Assembly: GCF_000350225.1 (NCBI RefSeq)
Contig: NW_005179067.1
Location: 121,135-185,134 of the forward strand
Direction of reading: 5' to 3'
Length of the DNA stretch: 64,000 nt
DNA from: Chondrus crispus
Lineage: Eukaryota; Rhodophyta; Florideophyceae; Gigartinales; Gigartinaceae
Shown here: positions 18,437 through 29,769 of the stretch, one piece after another
How positions within the stretch are numbered: position 1 is the first letter of the stretch
How the letters are laid out: each line of letters opens with the position of its first letter
Made by a program: the position numbers and the translations under genes
The notes under the pieces: generated by a model
What the model saw: the letters and a program-made list of their open reading frames with translations, nothing else
The model's database searches: none
Told to the model about the DNA's origin: nothing

Positions 18437-20133
18437 ATGAAGATTCGAACGTTGAGACGTTCTTCGGGCAGTACACGGCCAAAACTAAAACTAAAACGTG
18501 TGATTGAACTCGGCTTGTGCTTCTGGGGGACCTATTGGCTCGACTATTGGAAGCGCAGGAACGCCGTGCTCAACGTCAAGTGGGGGTTGGACAAGTTCTA
18601 CGAGGACAACGAAAACGACATTGGCACCGATTTCGAAGGCGATGATAGGCAAGGTTTTTATTGCCGCGGCGGATTTGTCAACCTGGAGGATCTTGGTCCG
18701 GAAAGGGCGGCTGCGGACAATTTCGAACGCGCCAGAGAGCCGGGGCTGCGATCGAGGATCCGCGGGCAGCTGCTGCGAGTGACGGGCGTGCATGCCGCGT
18801 TCGAGCCGAGTGGCGAGGACGTCATTCGGATTGGCGGCGGGAATGACCCAGACTTTGTGCTGGACGCCCCGATTACGGGCTTGACCTTTTCGTCGTTGCC
18901 GGTCTTTCCGTATGCCAGTAAGCGCGACGTCCAGCGACGCGTTTACATCAGCTCGTTGGTCACCCTGTTTTTCGCATCATGTGTGGGCGCGTGCTCGTTT
19001 CTGAACCTCTTCTTGAAAAAATCCATTATCGGCCTTTTCGGCTCGCATGCGTTTGCCAAGTTTGCCCCAGGTATGGCACAGGCGGTGATCATTTCAGTTG
19101 CACACCCTCTTTGGAAGCGCGCTACGCTCAAGCTGTCAAAGTGAGAGAATCATCGTACGACTCAGGCGTCTGAGAACAGCATCATTACCAAGCCATTTGC
19201 CTTTCAGTTTGTGTCCAGTAAGTTTGATGCGTCTTTGCAAGCACATCCAATCCGATTTTGAAAGTTGAACAGACCTTGCTGACCACTGCGACAGACTACA
19301 TTACATTGTTTTATATCGCGTTTGTCAAGCCATTCACGCCATCAGACCCTTGCCTTTTGGATGCATCTGGAGCTCCGGACTGCATGGTTGAGCTTGGGAC
19401 GCTGCTCACTTCATTGCTCATCACAAAGGCGACGGTGCAGCAGTTCATGGAAGTAGGGATGCCATTTATCAAACTGCGCGTCACTCAGTGGCTGAAAAGG
19501 ATAGAGCATCGCGAGCTAGTTGAAGAAATGGACACGACCCAGCGCATACAACTGCTCGCGGCAGGCGCTACGATTGACGATGCAGACACGCAAGATCTCG
19601 TAGAAGAGTTAAGAATGCCTCCGTATCGGTCGACGGTTGAAGACTATGGAGAAGTTGTAATTCAACATGGTTTTCTAGTGATGTTTGGCCTCTCGTTTCC
19701 GCTCGCAGCACTGATTAACTTTCTCAACAATATGGCGGAATGCCGCACGGACACATACAAAATGCTCGCCGTACACCAGCGACCGGATGCTGATGATGCA
19801 GCGGACATAGGAGGATGGTTGCCCGTACTGAAATTTTTGTCCACTGCATCTATCGTGACCACGGCTTCTCTCGTTACTATTACGACGCCAGCACTTCAAC
19901 TGGCTCTCCCGTATTTTATCGGTAACGTTGGTGAGCGGTATCCAGCGGTCTCTTTCTTGATTTTCGAACATGTCCTGTTGTTAACGCGATGGGTAGTGGA
20001 CTTTCTGGTATCTGACAAGCCATCGTCGACCTACCGAATGCTTGCTCGACAAGAGTTTCTCATCGCCAAATGCTTCAATGTTGGTATGCAACCTTACTTT
20101 GAATCATCCGCTCACGGTATTAAAGAGGCATGA
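18437..20133 (+). pseudogene. Anoctamin/TMEM16-like channel or scramblase, 5'-truncated with in-frame TGA
   Basis: The translation carries family hallmarks in order: YWKRRNAVLNVKWG after TM2, the ENHRT block, FAFQFVS, LFYIAFVK, then EDYGEVVIQHGFLVMFGLSF and LINFLNNMAECRTDTYK, and a late transmembrane region ending VVDFLVSDKP. TMEM16 proteins are ten-helix calcium-activated chloride channels or lipid scramblases. The N-terminal cytoplasmic domain and TM1 are missing. A TGA at 19142-19144 sits exactly where the family has Trp in the WENHRT motif. A well-formed 77-bp intron (19218-19294; GTAAGT donor, CTGAC branch-like site, ACAG acceptor) joins the halves in frame. I call it a pseudogene; readthrough is the alternative. 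Confidence 0.8.
19218..19294 (+). other. Predicted spliceosomal intron in the anoctamin relic
   Basis: It starts GTAAGT, has TGCTGACC as a branch-point-like site, and ends ACAG. Removing it joins FAFQFVS to YITLFYIAF in frame, as in anoctamins. It is the only intron in this window I can support by homology. Confidence 0.75.
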
Positions 20134-21340
20134 CGTCCTATCGGCAGATAAGATCAAGTATGTTCTCGGAGCATCTGCGCAAACGCTGCGCCTTGGCCAT
20201 GAGCCAAGATTACGTACACATTAGGCTCAAAAACTATTAGACAGAGCACCGTCGTAAATTCCTGCAGGCAAGCATTCGTGCTGGCTGAATGTTTTTCTGT
20301 ATACAACATCCATATATCGTCGACAAGCGAGAGCCGAATGGTTTTTGGCCCTTTTGGGACGACATTGCTCTCTCCCCGAACTTTTTCTCGCGTAAATTTA
20401 GCATCCCAGACAGCCCCCTGCTGGATCAAATTGATTTGCTGAAGAGCGGCGCAACCGAAAAGGTTGCCAACTTGACGGCAGTGTATCAGTCCTTTGCGAT
20501 TGTCATGTCGCAAACATCCTCATATCATGCCGTGCTTTTTCAGTGGTTGGATGCAAAGGGGCTGCAGTGGAGGCCAAACAGAACTTTGCGTCTCAGATGT
20601 TCCACCACCAGCCTATAAGACTAAAATATTTTCAACGCCGTGGAAAAAATAGGGTTGTGATGGCGCTTCAAAGGCGCGACGATTTCTGTTATTGATGAAC
20701 TATATCAAAGAGTTTTGGTGAGTGTGACTTGTTGTATTCTCGCTGTTGCACGAAAACACCAGATGTCTTGTTTTGAAAACTTCTCATAAACCGACGACGT
20801 TTTGCAAGATCTCCGGCTATTTGTCAGATCTTGCTAGTTTGAGATAGCTCCCATCAGCTTCATCATTTTATGACACATTCAAGTTTTCTATTCTTCTTGG
20901 AACTATTCTTGATTATTCCGGCAACTCATCACATTAAGAAATCATTGATTGCTTTTCATTCTGTCCATGGTCATCCCTCTTCTAGTCATTTGTATATGGA
21001 CATGTTACATGAGAAAGACTGCTTCGACTTCTGCCTGCTGTGACGAGCTGGCCTGTTCTCAAGCAATACCACATATGCAACAGAGTCGAAAGCAAAATAG
21101 CCTCACTCATTCTGTCTTGTTCAGATAATAGCGCATCACCAAAGCATACTCGATAAGCACAAGTGTGCACCAGCTTTAACGCGAACCAAGGGCTGACGAA
21201 AAGAGCGTTCAAAATGAATGGTGTTTCTCTATCCCCGCAACGCGGACAGCGAATATAGATAAGACTCTAAATGGAGTGTCCTGACCCTTGAGCCACATGG
21301 TTGCTTCCAGTTTATGTAAACTCCACATTTGTGTGAACGT

Positions 21341-21630
21341 AGCCCATGAACACCCATGCACACCAATGCCTGCATGAGCTCGCATTGAACATATCTGAAT
21401 TGTTTTGGCCATCACTACCCCATGCAGACATAGACTGTTGCATGGACGGTTCTATGGAACATGTTTGGCAAAACTAAAACTTGGATTGAATCCGCCATGC
21501 GGAGCCCATGAACACCCATGCACACCAATGCCTGCATGAGCTCGCATTGAACATATCTGAATTGGTTTCATGGCTGTCATATTTGAAAAGATATACCTGT
21601 TTGATGGACGGTTCCATGGAACATGTTTGG
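21341..21630 (+). repeat. About 162-bp-offset direct repeat (two copies)
   Basis: 62 bp starting AGCCCATGAACACCCATG are identical at 21341-21402 and 21503-21564. A second shared block (GGACGGTTCYATGGAACATG) lies at the same offset, near 21444 and 21606. The stretches between these blocks have diverged. The CATGG content links it to the minisatellite at 7.1 kb. Confidence 0.85.
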
Positions 21631-21710
21631 TATTGCATAGGACCAGGCCTAAGCAAATCCCCATGGAAAAGTTATGATAACCGCTCCAATTGTGAGCATG
21701 GGCTTGCATG

Positions 21711-21763
21711 GTCTCTGCATAGGAAATTTTAGAAAATCAGAAATACAGACGAAGTTGTGGTCC
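21711..21763 (-). repeat. Inverted copy of dispersed repeat at 6895-6945
   Basis: The minus strand reads CGTCTGTATTTCTGAT...TTTCCTAT...CCATGCAAG, like the plus strand near 6.9 kb. Again it borders CATGG-rich repeats. Confidence 0.6.
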
Positions 21764-21948
21764 AAGTATATATAGTGTGATGGCGGAGGGACTGTAATGG
21801 TATTTTCGAAGACAGATCTGAAGATGTACAGAAACCGGAACGTAACGAAGTAGAACAGCAAATGCCTGGTGTAAATTGTGAGGCTTTTCTTTGCGAAACA
21901 GCAATGGCTTTGACTAGGAAGATTTGTGACTGCATTATTTTTAGTTGA

Positions 21949-22605
21949 TGGATAGCCCCTGTCAGTCTCTACTATTTATGGTACTGCACAAGCAATGTCA
22001 ATACCGAACTTTTCGCAGATTGCTTTAAGGAGAGCAATGTGCTGGAATTTTACTGCAGCGCTGACGAGGAAGACAACAGATTTGGATCACTGGGCTCATG
22101 GGAAGAGTTTGAAGGGTTTGTTCAAGGTGGTGCTGGTAATCCCCCGTTTGAATGCAATTTATTGCAGGGGATTTTGGACCGCTTTGAAGTCGGTGTGCTA
22201 CGTAACACGCCTTCCTGTCGTTGTGTTCTTCTACCAACGGGAGCCAAGTACAATATCATGCCTCGTCTTGAATCTCTCACTTCAGAGAGAGAATTACTCG
22301 TGAGCACCGCAACCGGTTCAGTCCCATTCATGAATGAGAAAATCCTTCTGACAAGAGATCACGTTCGGCCTAAGCCTTGCGGACTCCAAAATGTAGGTCT
22401 GTATATTTGGTGCAACAGGGAATATCTGCTTGCAAATCCTCCCCCATTGGATGTGGAGGACTTGTTTCAAATGTGGGTCGAAAACGGTCTCCACAAATGC
22501 GAGGAAGCCACGATTTACTTCGATGCATTGCGTCGAGCATTTATTCTCGACATGAGAAGTGACAAGTCTTCACTTCTAGACTTCTTACGAGAAGCCTATC
22601 CATAG
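21949..22605 (+). pseudogene. PCIF1-like adenine-N6 methyltransferase, C-terminal part
   Basis: The frame is open from 21949 without an ATG; the first valine codon that could be read as an alternative start is GTG 22039. It contains YCSADEEDNRFGSLGSW, then GNPPF (22138-22149) and a CVLLPTG strand. This matches the PCIF1 catalytic domain, where an FGSxGSF block precedes the NPPF catalytic tetrad and a hydrophobic strand. PCIF1 methylates cap-adjacent 2'-O-methyladenosine (m6Am) on RNA polymerase II transcripts, using SAM. The N-terminal WW domain and helical region are absent. It may be a truncated host gene, an exon, or cargo of the facing element, whose 3' end is only 113 bp away. Confidence 0.65.
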
Positions 22606-22718
22606 GTATGTAATGAGTACATAGTAGAAGCTACGATGGCATGCGTAAAATGTTTCTACGACTGGGCTTGTTAAAGGAGAACATCCACGTCCTCAATGTC
22701 TACGTCTTGGCTGCTGCA

Positions 22719-23748
22719 TTATTCGGCGACGATGGAGCCGTCTTGCTCACTTGAATCACTCTCATTCTCACAAATGTCCGCTTGAAGTGCACTTGTTGTG
22801 CTTGCAGGCACATTACAAATTTCCTCAGCCCTATTTTCGACGTGACCTGATGTTCTGTTTCTGCAAAGAACCTCATTGCATTGACAGCCGATACACTTTT
22901 TCCCATCCTTGTAGCAAATGCATCTCCTAGTAGAGCAACTGTTTTTGCACCCGCAAGAAAGTATGACAGCTCTGATTTCCCTTTCTATGCAGGACTCATC
23001 TTCTGTTCTTTCCAACAACACAGAACCATCCGGTGTATATCCAAAATTGGTGCTGCAGCCACTCCTAATTTCCGCACTTACATCAGTTTTGTGAGAAATT
23101 CCCCGGTATCGGTTGACAATGAAGCTAGCTCTACTAAATTGCAGCCTTAAATGAGATATATCACAGACTAACTCATTCGCAAATGTCAGTTTGTCTGCGA
23201 CGAAGTTGCGTACATCCGTTCTCCACGACATGGACCCCACACGGTTCTCAGATATAAACATGCTTTTTTGTAAACTCAATTGCGCGTTCGGAGCCATCTC
23301 TTTCCTAGATATCCTTTCCATTGTGTCTACCACTCTATACCTGCTCCTCTCTTGAGTGGTAAGCTCAAACCTCCCATGCTTGTATAGATATAGAAGACAA
23401 ACGTTCGTGTCCAATAGTATCAAATCTGGAAACGAGACCGACTCCAGAGTTCCCGCATGCTGCGATTGTCGGCACAGTGTTCTTAAGAACAGGTCATGCT
23501 TCAGTCCGAACATGGAAGGAGTAAAAGTCACACCCTGCGAGGCAATAAGCCAGTGCCGTACTCTTGCCAGGAACCCCAACTGAGTTCAGGCAGCTTACAG
23601 TTTCGTCCAGGTCATGCACGGAGCCGTTCAAAACATGAAGGATTCCAAAGCCCAATAGATCCCTGTTACAAAGGAATATTACGAAAACATCAGTGCCGTC
23701 CGACAAAAGGACAGAACCAGAACATTTCAACGGCCTCCCACGAGCCAT
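22719..23748 (-). pseudogene. Element PIN/FEN1-like nuclease and C-terminal CXC domain
   Basis: Two frames (23494-23748 and 22719-23579) overlap at a frameshift near 23580. The first has SVLLSDGTDVFVIFL, matching the DTDVxVLL strand of PIN/FEN1-like proteins of this family. Across the shift, LAGCDF and TPSMFGLKHD match the HALTGCDTxSxFxGxGK motif. The end holds CGCKNSC, STRRCICYKDGKKC and IGCQC, a CXC (tesmin/MSL2-like) zinc-cluster pattern. Acidic residues of the nuclease (D of GTDV, D of GCDF) are still present. The acidic tail ends at 22719. Confidence 0.65.
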
Positions 23749-23818
23749 TGCATCTCGCTCGTCATTCTAGTATCGAAATTGGTTGCAGTATGTGGTGAAC
23801 GGCTCCCTTACGTACATT

Positions 23819-25258
23819 TCAAAGACAGTCACAAATCTTGTCTCTGACTCCCCGTGTAGAATGAGTGCCAAGGTATGCACTGCCAGAGCAATCAAACACA
23901 ATGCATCTGCTTCTTGGGACGATGAACATGTTTTCATCTGGCTCGCGCCGTAATATTACCTTCCCTTCATAAATTGCATCCACGCCCGTGGAATATCTGT
24001 GAGGAACCAGGCTCTTCGGTGTGCAACTTGTAAATGACGTGGGTTGTACAAAATTTCCCCCGTGTATATAGATACTGCATTTATGCCTAGTCGTAGACAA
24101 CACTTCAAACGCTGCCTCTGCACCACAGAACAAATGTAAGGAAGCCAGCTCGTCGTTGTGCGCTCTGTTCGACAAAAGAGAACTCCAAGGGACTCTCAGC
24201 TCGTCGTCAAAATCCAGAGCTGTTTGTACGAAAGTACTTTCACCCTCGTCTCCTGTGCCTTTCACTCTGCTAATATCTCTACAAGCTTGCTCTGCGCTCT
24301 TTTGAAGGAGAACAATAGCGGGGTCATCGATGTGCAGGTGTAGTTGCTTCAGATGCGTTGCTCTTGTGCCAAAAATCCATGGTCGCAGAATGGTTTTCAT
24401 CTTTCCATTAATGACACATCGCAGTGACGTGCCTCTCTCTCCTATGTTGCCTCGGTAGTGCAAAGCGTTCATGATGTCAACCTGCAGAGAATAGTATTGG
24501 CGCAGTTCTGACTCATATATAATCCGTGAAGGAACTAATCTGGGTCTGGTTCTGTTGCTCCCTTCATCAACCGTGGAGACTCGAATACTCTTAGCTACAT
24601 CATTCAGTGTATATACAATATCTCTGTTTCCATTCACGATGTACTTCAGAAACGTTGATTTGGAGCCATTGTTAAGGTTTCCGCAGCTGTCCACGCAACA
24701 ATCAGCGTGCGGCGATATAAGGTACCGTTTACTGTGTAATGAGCCCCACCTCTCCATGACTTCATTCAGATACTCCGTGTCTGTCGCCCTCAACGCCATT
24801 CGCTGTTCAATGCAATAAGCATCTTTCATCTTAGCAATTTTACGCCTTCGCTCTGCAACCAGTTTCAAGGAGAAGTCTTTATCGCTCCTTCTGCTCGACC
24901 CCTGCATAATTAGTTGCACTGGTGTGCTGACAGCGCTCTCCTCACATTGAGCAAGTACGGTTCCACCACACTTTGCTATGGACTGCGCAGGTCGAATAAC
25001 CTTGCGTGCTCGAGTCCATTTCTTAAACTTCTTTCCAAAAAAGTACGTGTCTCTGTCTTGCTCCGATAGAGGGCCAAATACATCTGGGAATGTGACTGAT
25101 GAATGCAGTTTGCTTCTTAAAAGACCTCTCTCGCTGATTTGTAGAATCTGTTCCTGATCCTCCCATATGTTCATCCTGGCAGGTGGACTGCTCAATACGT
25201 TTGTAAGCCATTCGGAGACTCTGTGCGACTCGGAAAGGAACCTGCATTCCCTCATCAT
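23819..25258 (-). pseudogene. Element linker region, 479 aa
   Basis: This frame is the same as that of 25286-25738, separated from it by a single TAA and about ten codons. It has no family motif I can name. A short Cys-containing stretch (ADCCVDSCGN) lies near the middle. Its position between the GGDQP block and the PIN-like nuclease makes it part of the same polyprotein. Confidence 0.55.
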
Positions 25259-25285
25259 ATGTAGAACTCTACATACTGTTCTCCA

Positions 25286-26901
25286 TTAGCACGCATTTCT
25301 ATCGAAGTGCGAGAGAGGACCTGAAGCTTCACCACCATCTTCTTTTGACCTCTTCCGCCCAAAAGCTCTGGAAGCTCCAGTTACATACCGCGAAAATGCT
25401 CGAAACATCGACACTGGCATGAGCCATGATGCGGAGTTCTCTAAATGGGCAATGAAGTTTGTACTCAGGCTTTCTAAATGTCTCACAATGAGCATTTCCA
25501 AGGCCTCATCTAGATGAACATAAGTCCAACCGCGCTTGTCCAAGCCATCTCTTATTTTTCCGGTAAAGCTCAAAAGCTTCAGCAGTGAATGCCCCGGTTT
25601 GTTTTTGTAGAGCTCTTCCTCAACAGCAGTTTGCAGAATGCCCCTGAAGAATGCGTAGAACAACGATAGCTCCTGATATTTAAGGTGATTCGAGGAGTGC
25701 AGAACGGTATTCTGCTTGAACCAGAACGCTTCATTCAAGTCCGAATGTCCCGTTCTGGATAAAACGTGGAATCTAATGGTGGGAAGAAGGCAGGAAAGTA
25801 GGAGTGTTCCAATAAAGTGCTTTCCGTTAGGTCCATTGCAGAAGTTCTCCTCGACTTTGGTCCTGATAACTCGTCCTGTCTCTAATACAGCAGCAGTAAC
25901 AATGTCGGAGGTTCTTTGTACAACTTTTTAACGTAGCCAGACATGGATCGTCTTTCACTCTCATTAGCGCAACCATGAAATATTTTTGTTTGGTCCTGTT
26001 TGTGGACATGGCGGTACTGTCACTGGTCACAACCTTTGCGCTGGCAGAGCAATGAAGAGCAGACATGCTTTTAGCGACATGCTCGTCTTCGAAAACAAGG
26101 AGGTCAGTAACGTGTATCACCATAGCACATGCCAAGTTGAACAGTACCGTCCGATTGTTGCGCGCATGAGAGTGACTGATAATGTTCAAGACGTGGGACT
26201 TGGACAGTCCCGCGCATCCCGCCAACTGCTCCAACCCAAGTCCATCGAGCAATTCCTTGCACAATGCATACATTACCTGCTTCTCCGCATGAAAGAAGCC
26301 TGGAAAAGGCACTAACCGTTCATGCAATTGTAGCTTTCCTCGTTTCAGGCCTATATCTCCATGTACTGTTCTGTTCGAGGATGAACTACTCGCATCCCTA
26401 CTTTTCCTCCATGAATTCAACCACAAGTCACAGAACATTTTTGTAGGAAGGCTGGTCGCCACCGATAACAACAAATCGAGGGCGATTTTGCGTGCCTGGT
26501 TGCAATTGTTCCTCAATGATACCCAAGAATCTCTGCACAATGAGAATATCCGCAGCACTCTCCCTGCTAATATCTACGTACACCACTTGCTGATCTAAAA
26601 GATCTTCATCCATGACATTTCTCCCACCGTGTGGTTTAAAGGCTGACAAAAGTTGTGTTCGAAAGTTTACTGGCCCTTTTCTCACCTCCGTCTCGAACTG
26701 ATCTTGTACACGGGTATTGTACTCTCCATCTTTCACGTCACTCCCTCCCAGGAGAGCAGCCCTGTATAGAGATGACAATCCAAACATAATGTCATTGAAT
26801 TGCTTATGCATTTCCAGATGTTCCTCTTTGATAAAGTTATCAATGAATTGGTGCCTTTTCCCGAGTACCCTTACACTTTTCCATCCAGAAATGTCCCTCA
26901 A
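25286..26901 (-). pseudogene. Element central region with GGDQPSY and PGFFHAEKQ blocks
   Basis: Three frames (26428-26901, 25827-26558, 25286-25837) carry VVIGGDQPSYKNV, LVPFPGFFHAEKQVMYALCK and a region with FRGILQTAVEEELY. Frameshifts near 26440 and 25850 separate them. In animal homologues the GGDQP block is followed by a GGLHIEM block at a similar distance. The biochemical role of this region is unknown. It also resembles the GDQ...LVPFPG...H pattern of fungal DUF6589 proteins. Confidence 0.62.
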
Positions 26902-28255
26902 CTCGTTTTCGTTTTCTTCTGTTTGTTCGGTTCCGAAGCTGCAAAATTTCTCGATCTCTTCTTCGTAACACCCTGCAGCAACGAACCATTAACTTTTGGC
27001 ATTGCTTTCCATCTACTTTTACGGCGTGTAGAGGTTTTATGTCCCAGTTATCGAACTGAAGGACAGGTATAGCAACAGGGTCTGAGGTCTGCCAATCCCA
27101 TGGGCCTGCTCTTTCTCTGTCAGCAATGAGTCTCTGTCGGTGTTTTTCCGTAACATTGTATGACAGAAACACGCTCATAGCATTCAGAACAGACACGAAT
27201 GACGGGCTTACCTCACAGATCCCGCTAATCGATATGGCAATAGTCAGAGGACCCGCAGCAATGCCATTGGTTCGGGAGTGAACCATCTGCTCTATCACCT
27301 TTAAAACCGGGACACACAAGAGTAGATCAGTCCGGGTATAGTCAGACGTAGAGTTGAGACATTCTTCACTTGAATGATTCGGCAAGGCTTCAGCAGTGTT
27401 CGAAACAGGAAATACATTTTGAAGGGTTTTACTAACAGCTTTGGATGCCACAGACCAGGCGGCTATGCGTCTGTTAGAAGCCATTTGTAGCACAACATCA
27501 GTCCATAGAGGCCCTGGAATAGCACCTACCTCAGACGACAAAGACCAGTCTCCGTTCCAGTATTTATCTTTTTGGGCCATGAAATGCTTGGAAACAACAT
27601 TCAAATGCGTTTTCAACTCTGAAGCGGATGGCCTTGTAACTTGAGATAGGTTTGGGGCCATGGACAGAGCGATAGAGCCTATCACCGTATGGAGGTTACT
27701 CAGGGAAATATAAAATCTTAGCCAGTAGCTGAGTTTCTTCAAAATTATACCCTTTCCAACCAGTACCAACTCAACTCTCTTCTGAAGAGTTCTGTTGTCG
27801 ATATCATGCTTCGTTGTACAGCTGTTATGCGTGTGAAAGTAGCAGAGCTCTTTTCGTAATTTTGAAACTTCGGAAAATCGCAATAATCGAATGGGAGATG
27901 CTCCGCTTGTATAAGACTCGATGCACGATATCCTGAGCTTGTTGGCCAATACAGACATATCTTTGATAGCCGCATCATTCAATAAGCTATTCTTTTCAGC
28001 TGTCGAATCATCTTGGAGAGAGTACAGAATGCACCTTACTAGCCAACTATAGACAACACAGGCCATAGATCGAAGACAAACCTCGTCAACGGCACCTCTC
28101 TTTCCTTCAGTCACGATATACAGGCAGCTCCTGCAACAATTCTTTCCCATGGCATCAAGCGCATTGAACACGCCTTGCGAATGAAACAAAACCTTCTCTT
28201 CGAAATCATAATAGTCTTCCAAGGAATGGAGATTATCTGTATCAAACACAGGCAT
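26840..28255 (-). pseudogene. Element helical region with DNWDIKPLHAVKVDGK block
   Basis: The 471-aa frame is mostly helical. Near its end come ISGICEVSPSFVSVLNAMSV, FLSYNVTEKH and FDNWDIKPLHAVKVDGK. These correspond to the SY...DNFDxN...GTTH section that precedes GGDQP in animal relatives. The frame ends in a Lys/Arg-rich tract and overlaps the next frame, so a one-base shift near 26870 is the simplest explanation. Confidence 0.6.
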
Positions 28256-28449
28256 CTTCCAGTGCCTTTCATGGTTCTCCTTGTTGCTAGAAAGACATCC
28301 TACTTGGCTAAAAAAGCACAGTTCTAGCCCATTTGCCAGTTCCTAAAGCTTTCTTGAGCCTTTTGAGCATACTGACTGTGGTTTAAATGATAATAGCACA
28401 GAAAAGCTTTTGATGGGTCTTCAATTAGACTGATTGCAATAGTTGGGTT

Positions 28450-28875
28450 TCAACCTGACAAACGGCACATTTCCTTGACAAATTCGTCTTTAATTTGTCC
28501 AGAATTTCTTGTCACATTGAAAAGAGTCCAGTCCCGACTTGGATTACGTCCTCGATAGCTTGGAGGTCCTGCGATTTCATTTTTACAATGGTGCACATCC
28601 TTGTTGTTGAGAGATTGACAAACATCACACAGTCTTCTGACGCCTTTGCCAGCTCTAGGATCACACCTGGTCTTCCATGCCAGAAGAGCTCTCACAGATG
28701 CTTTTCTATGCTTTCTGGGGTTACACAGTACGTTCCAACCAATGTTCCTATCGCGACAGTGAGTACATAAATAAACAACTTGATCCTTGAAGTCATTGAG
28801 CACGGAAAAAGGGCTACATAGGTGCCCGGTGCCTACGGCTGCTCCCGCACGAATCTGATTTGGAGTCAACGTCAC
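28450..28875 (-). pseudogene. Element N-terminal Cys-rich segment
   Basis: This 141-aa frame has two candidate zinc knuckles: YLCTHCRDRN with a later CNPRKH, and RRLCDVCQSLNNKDVHHC. The frame runs on past a TGA (near 28447) for about 35 more codons (NPTIAISLIEDPSKAF), so it leads into the next block of the element. A DNA- or RNA-binding role is inferred from the Cys spacing. Confidence 0.55.
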
Positions 28876-29354
28876 TGGAAGATTCGGTTTTTTCTCATAT
28901 GAGGTTTCGCAAGCGAAACAGGGGCGCGTTTGTCGTTGTCTGCCACCTGAAGGGTCCGGTACAACCTTTGCGCACAGAGTTCATTATTCCTTTGCACGGC
29001 CCCAAAAATTTCTAGAGTGCAGCTCAACATTACCGCCAATGCTCCAGTCACGGTGATTCCGATGTCGCTTCTGAGAATACGGCTGAAACGAGCGACGTAG
29101 TTGCGGTTTTGAAGTGAGAGCCAAAACCGCATCTGGCGATGGCGCGGCGGCGTGGGTCCAGATCACATATCATTCCCAAATTTTATCATACCTCGTGGCT
29201 TTGCGGAATAAAATCAGGGGGTCACTGACTGACCACCGCAGTGTGAATCGAGGGGTAAACCGCTTTTGCATTCCGAAGAAGAACTGCATTCTGCAATTTT
29301 TATTTTTAAATACAGTAAACAGAAATTCGTCACAGCCAGCCTACCCTTCAGAAC
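28876..29354. other. No gene seen
   Basis: Short frames without domains. The upstream border of the large element should lie here, but I found no terminal repeat. Confidence 0.35.
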
Positions 29355-29537
29355 AGGTTAATTTGGGACACTTTTCAAACATTTAAAAACAAAGCAAACC
29401 TCCAATCCACCGTATACAGTGGAAACATGTCAGATGCCCAGCCATGATGTACAAAACAGATCAGTGCCGCCAGAATGCGGCTGCCAGTAAAAATTTGAAA
29501 AGTCCGCGCATATACTCCACACCCACCAGAAGTCATG

Positions 29538-29612
29538 AAATCGGGGATCCAGGTTAATTTAGGACATGTTGTTCAAAATCGGGGATCCAGGTTAATTTAG
29601 GACATGTTGTTC
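29538..29612 (+). repeat. Tandem 37-bp repeat carrying the transposon end
   Basis: Two identical 37-bp copies (29538-29574 and 29576-29612, containing GGGGATCCAGGTTAATTT) lie one base apart. Each includes a variant of the pogo-like terminal repeat. Confidence 0.85.
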
Positions 29613-29769
29613 ATTGTTCCTACCCTTGGGCAGCTACCGCTTGATTGTCTTTTCACAAGAGGCCGGTCGGGCGAGCTGTTGGAGAGCCCTCGCGACAACT
29701 GCCTCGTCGCATCGGCACTTTTTGCTGCTTTTTCCTCAGCCTTTCTCGCAGCCACTCGCCCCTTTTCCG

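Larger units (their letters stand above)
20134..21948. other. Gene-free stretch with a tandem duplication
   Basis: A 109-aa ORF (20289-20618) has no recognisable feature and is doubtful. The rest is AT-richer non-coding DNA with the repeats at 21341-21630 and the dispersed repeat at 21711-21763. Confidence 0.4.
22719..28875 (-). mobile_element. Large GGDQP / PIN-nuclease / CXC element, decayed
   Basis: Successive minus-strand frames join into one protein of roughly 2,000 residues. Order: a Cys-rich N-terminal part (28450-28875); a helical region with LSYNVTEKH and LQFDNWDIKPLHAVKVDGK; IGGDQPSY; an FPGFFHAEKQ block; a SDGTDVFVIF block with a GCDFTP region (PIN/FEN1-like); and a C-terminal CXC cluster, CGCKNSCSTRRCICYKDGK. 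The same series (DNFDxN...GTTH, GGDQPxY, GGLHxEM, DTDV, TGCDTxS, CGCKxGC) occurs in large repeated ORFs of many animals. At least six breaks (frameshifts near 26870, 26440, 25850 and 23580; in-frame stops near 28447 and 25286) show it is inactive. I did not find its termini. Confidence 0.72.

Noticed and set aside
16660-19144. A nuclear code with reassigned TGA or TAG
   Set aside because: Intact genes here end in TGA (PNKP, FAM173-like, ankyrin, MED27-like) and TAG (sulfotransferase).
19141-19165. A 25-bp intron (GTGAG...CAG) removing the TGA in the anoctamin
   Set aside because: It is too short for a spliceosomal intron and would remove the conserved ENHRT codons.
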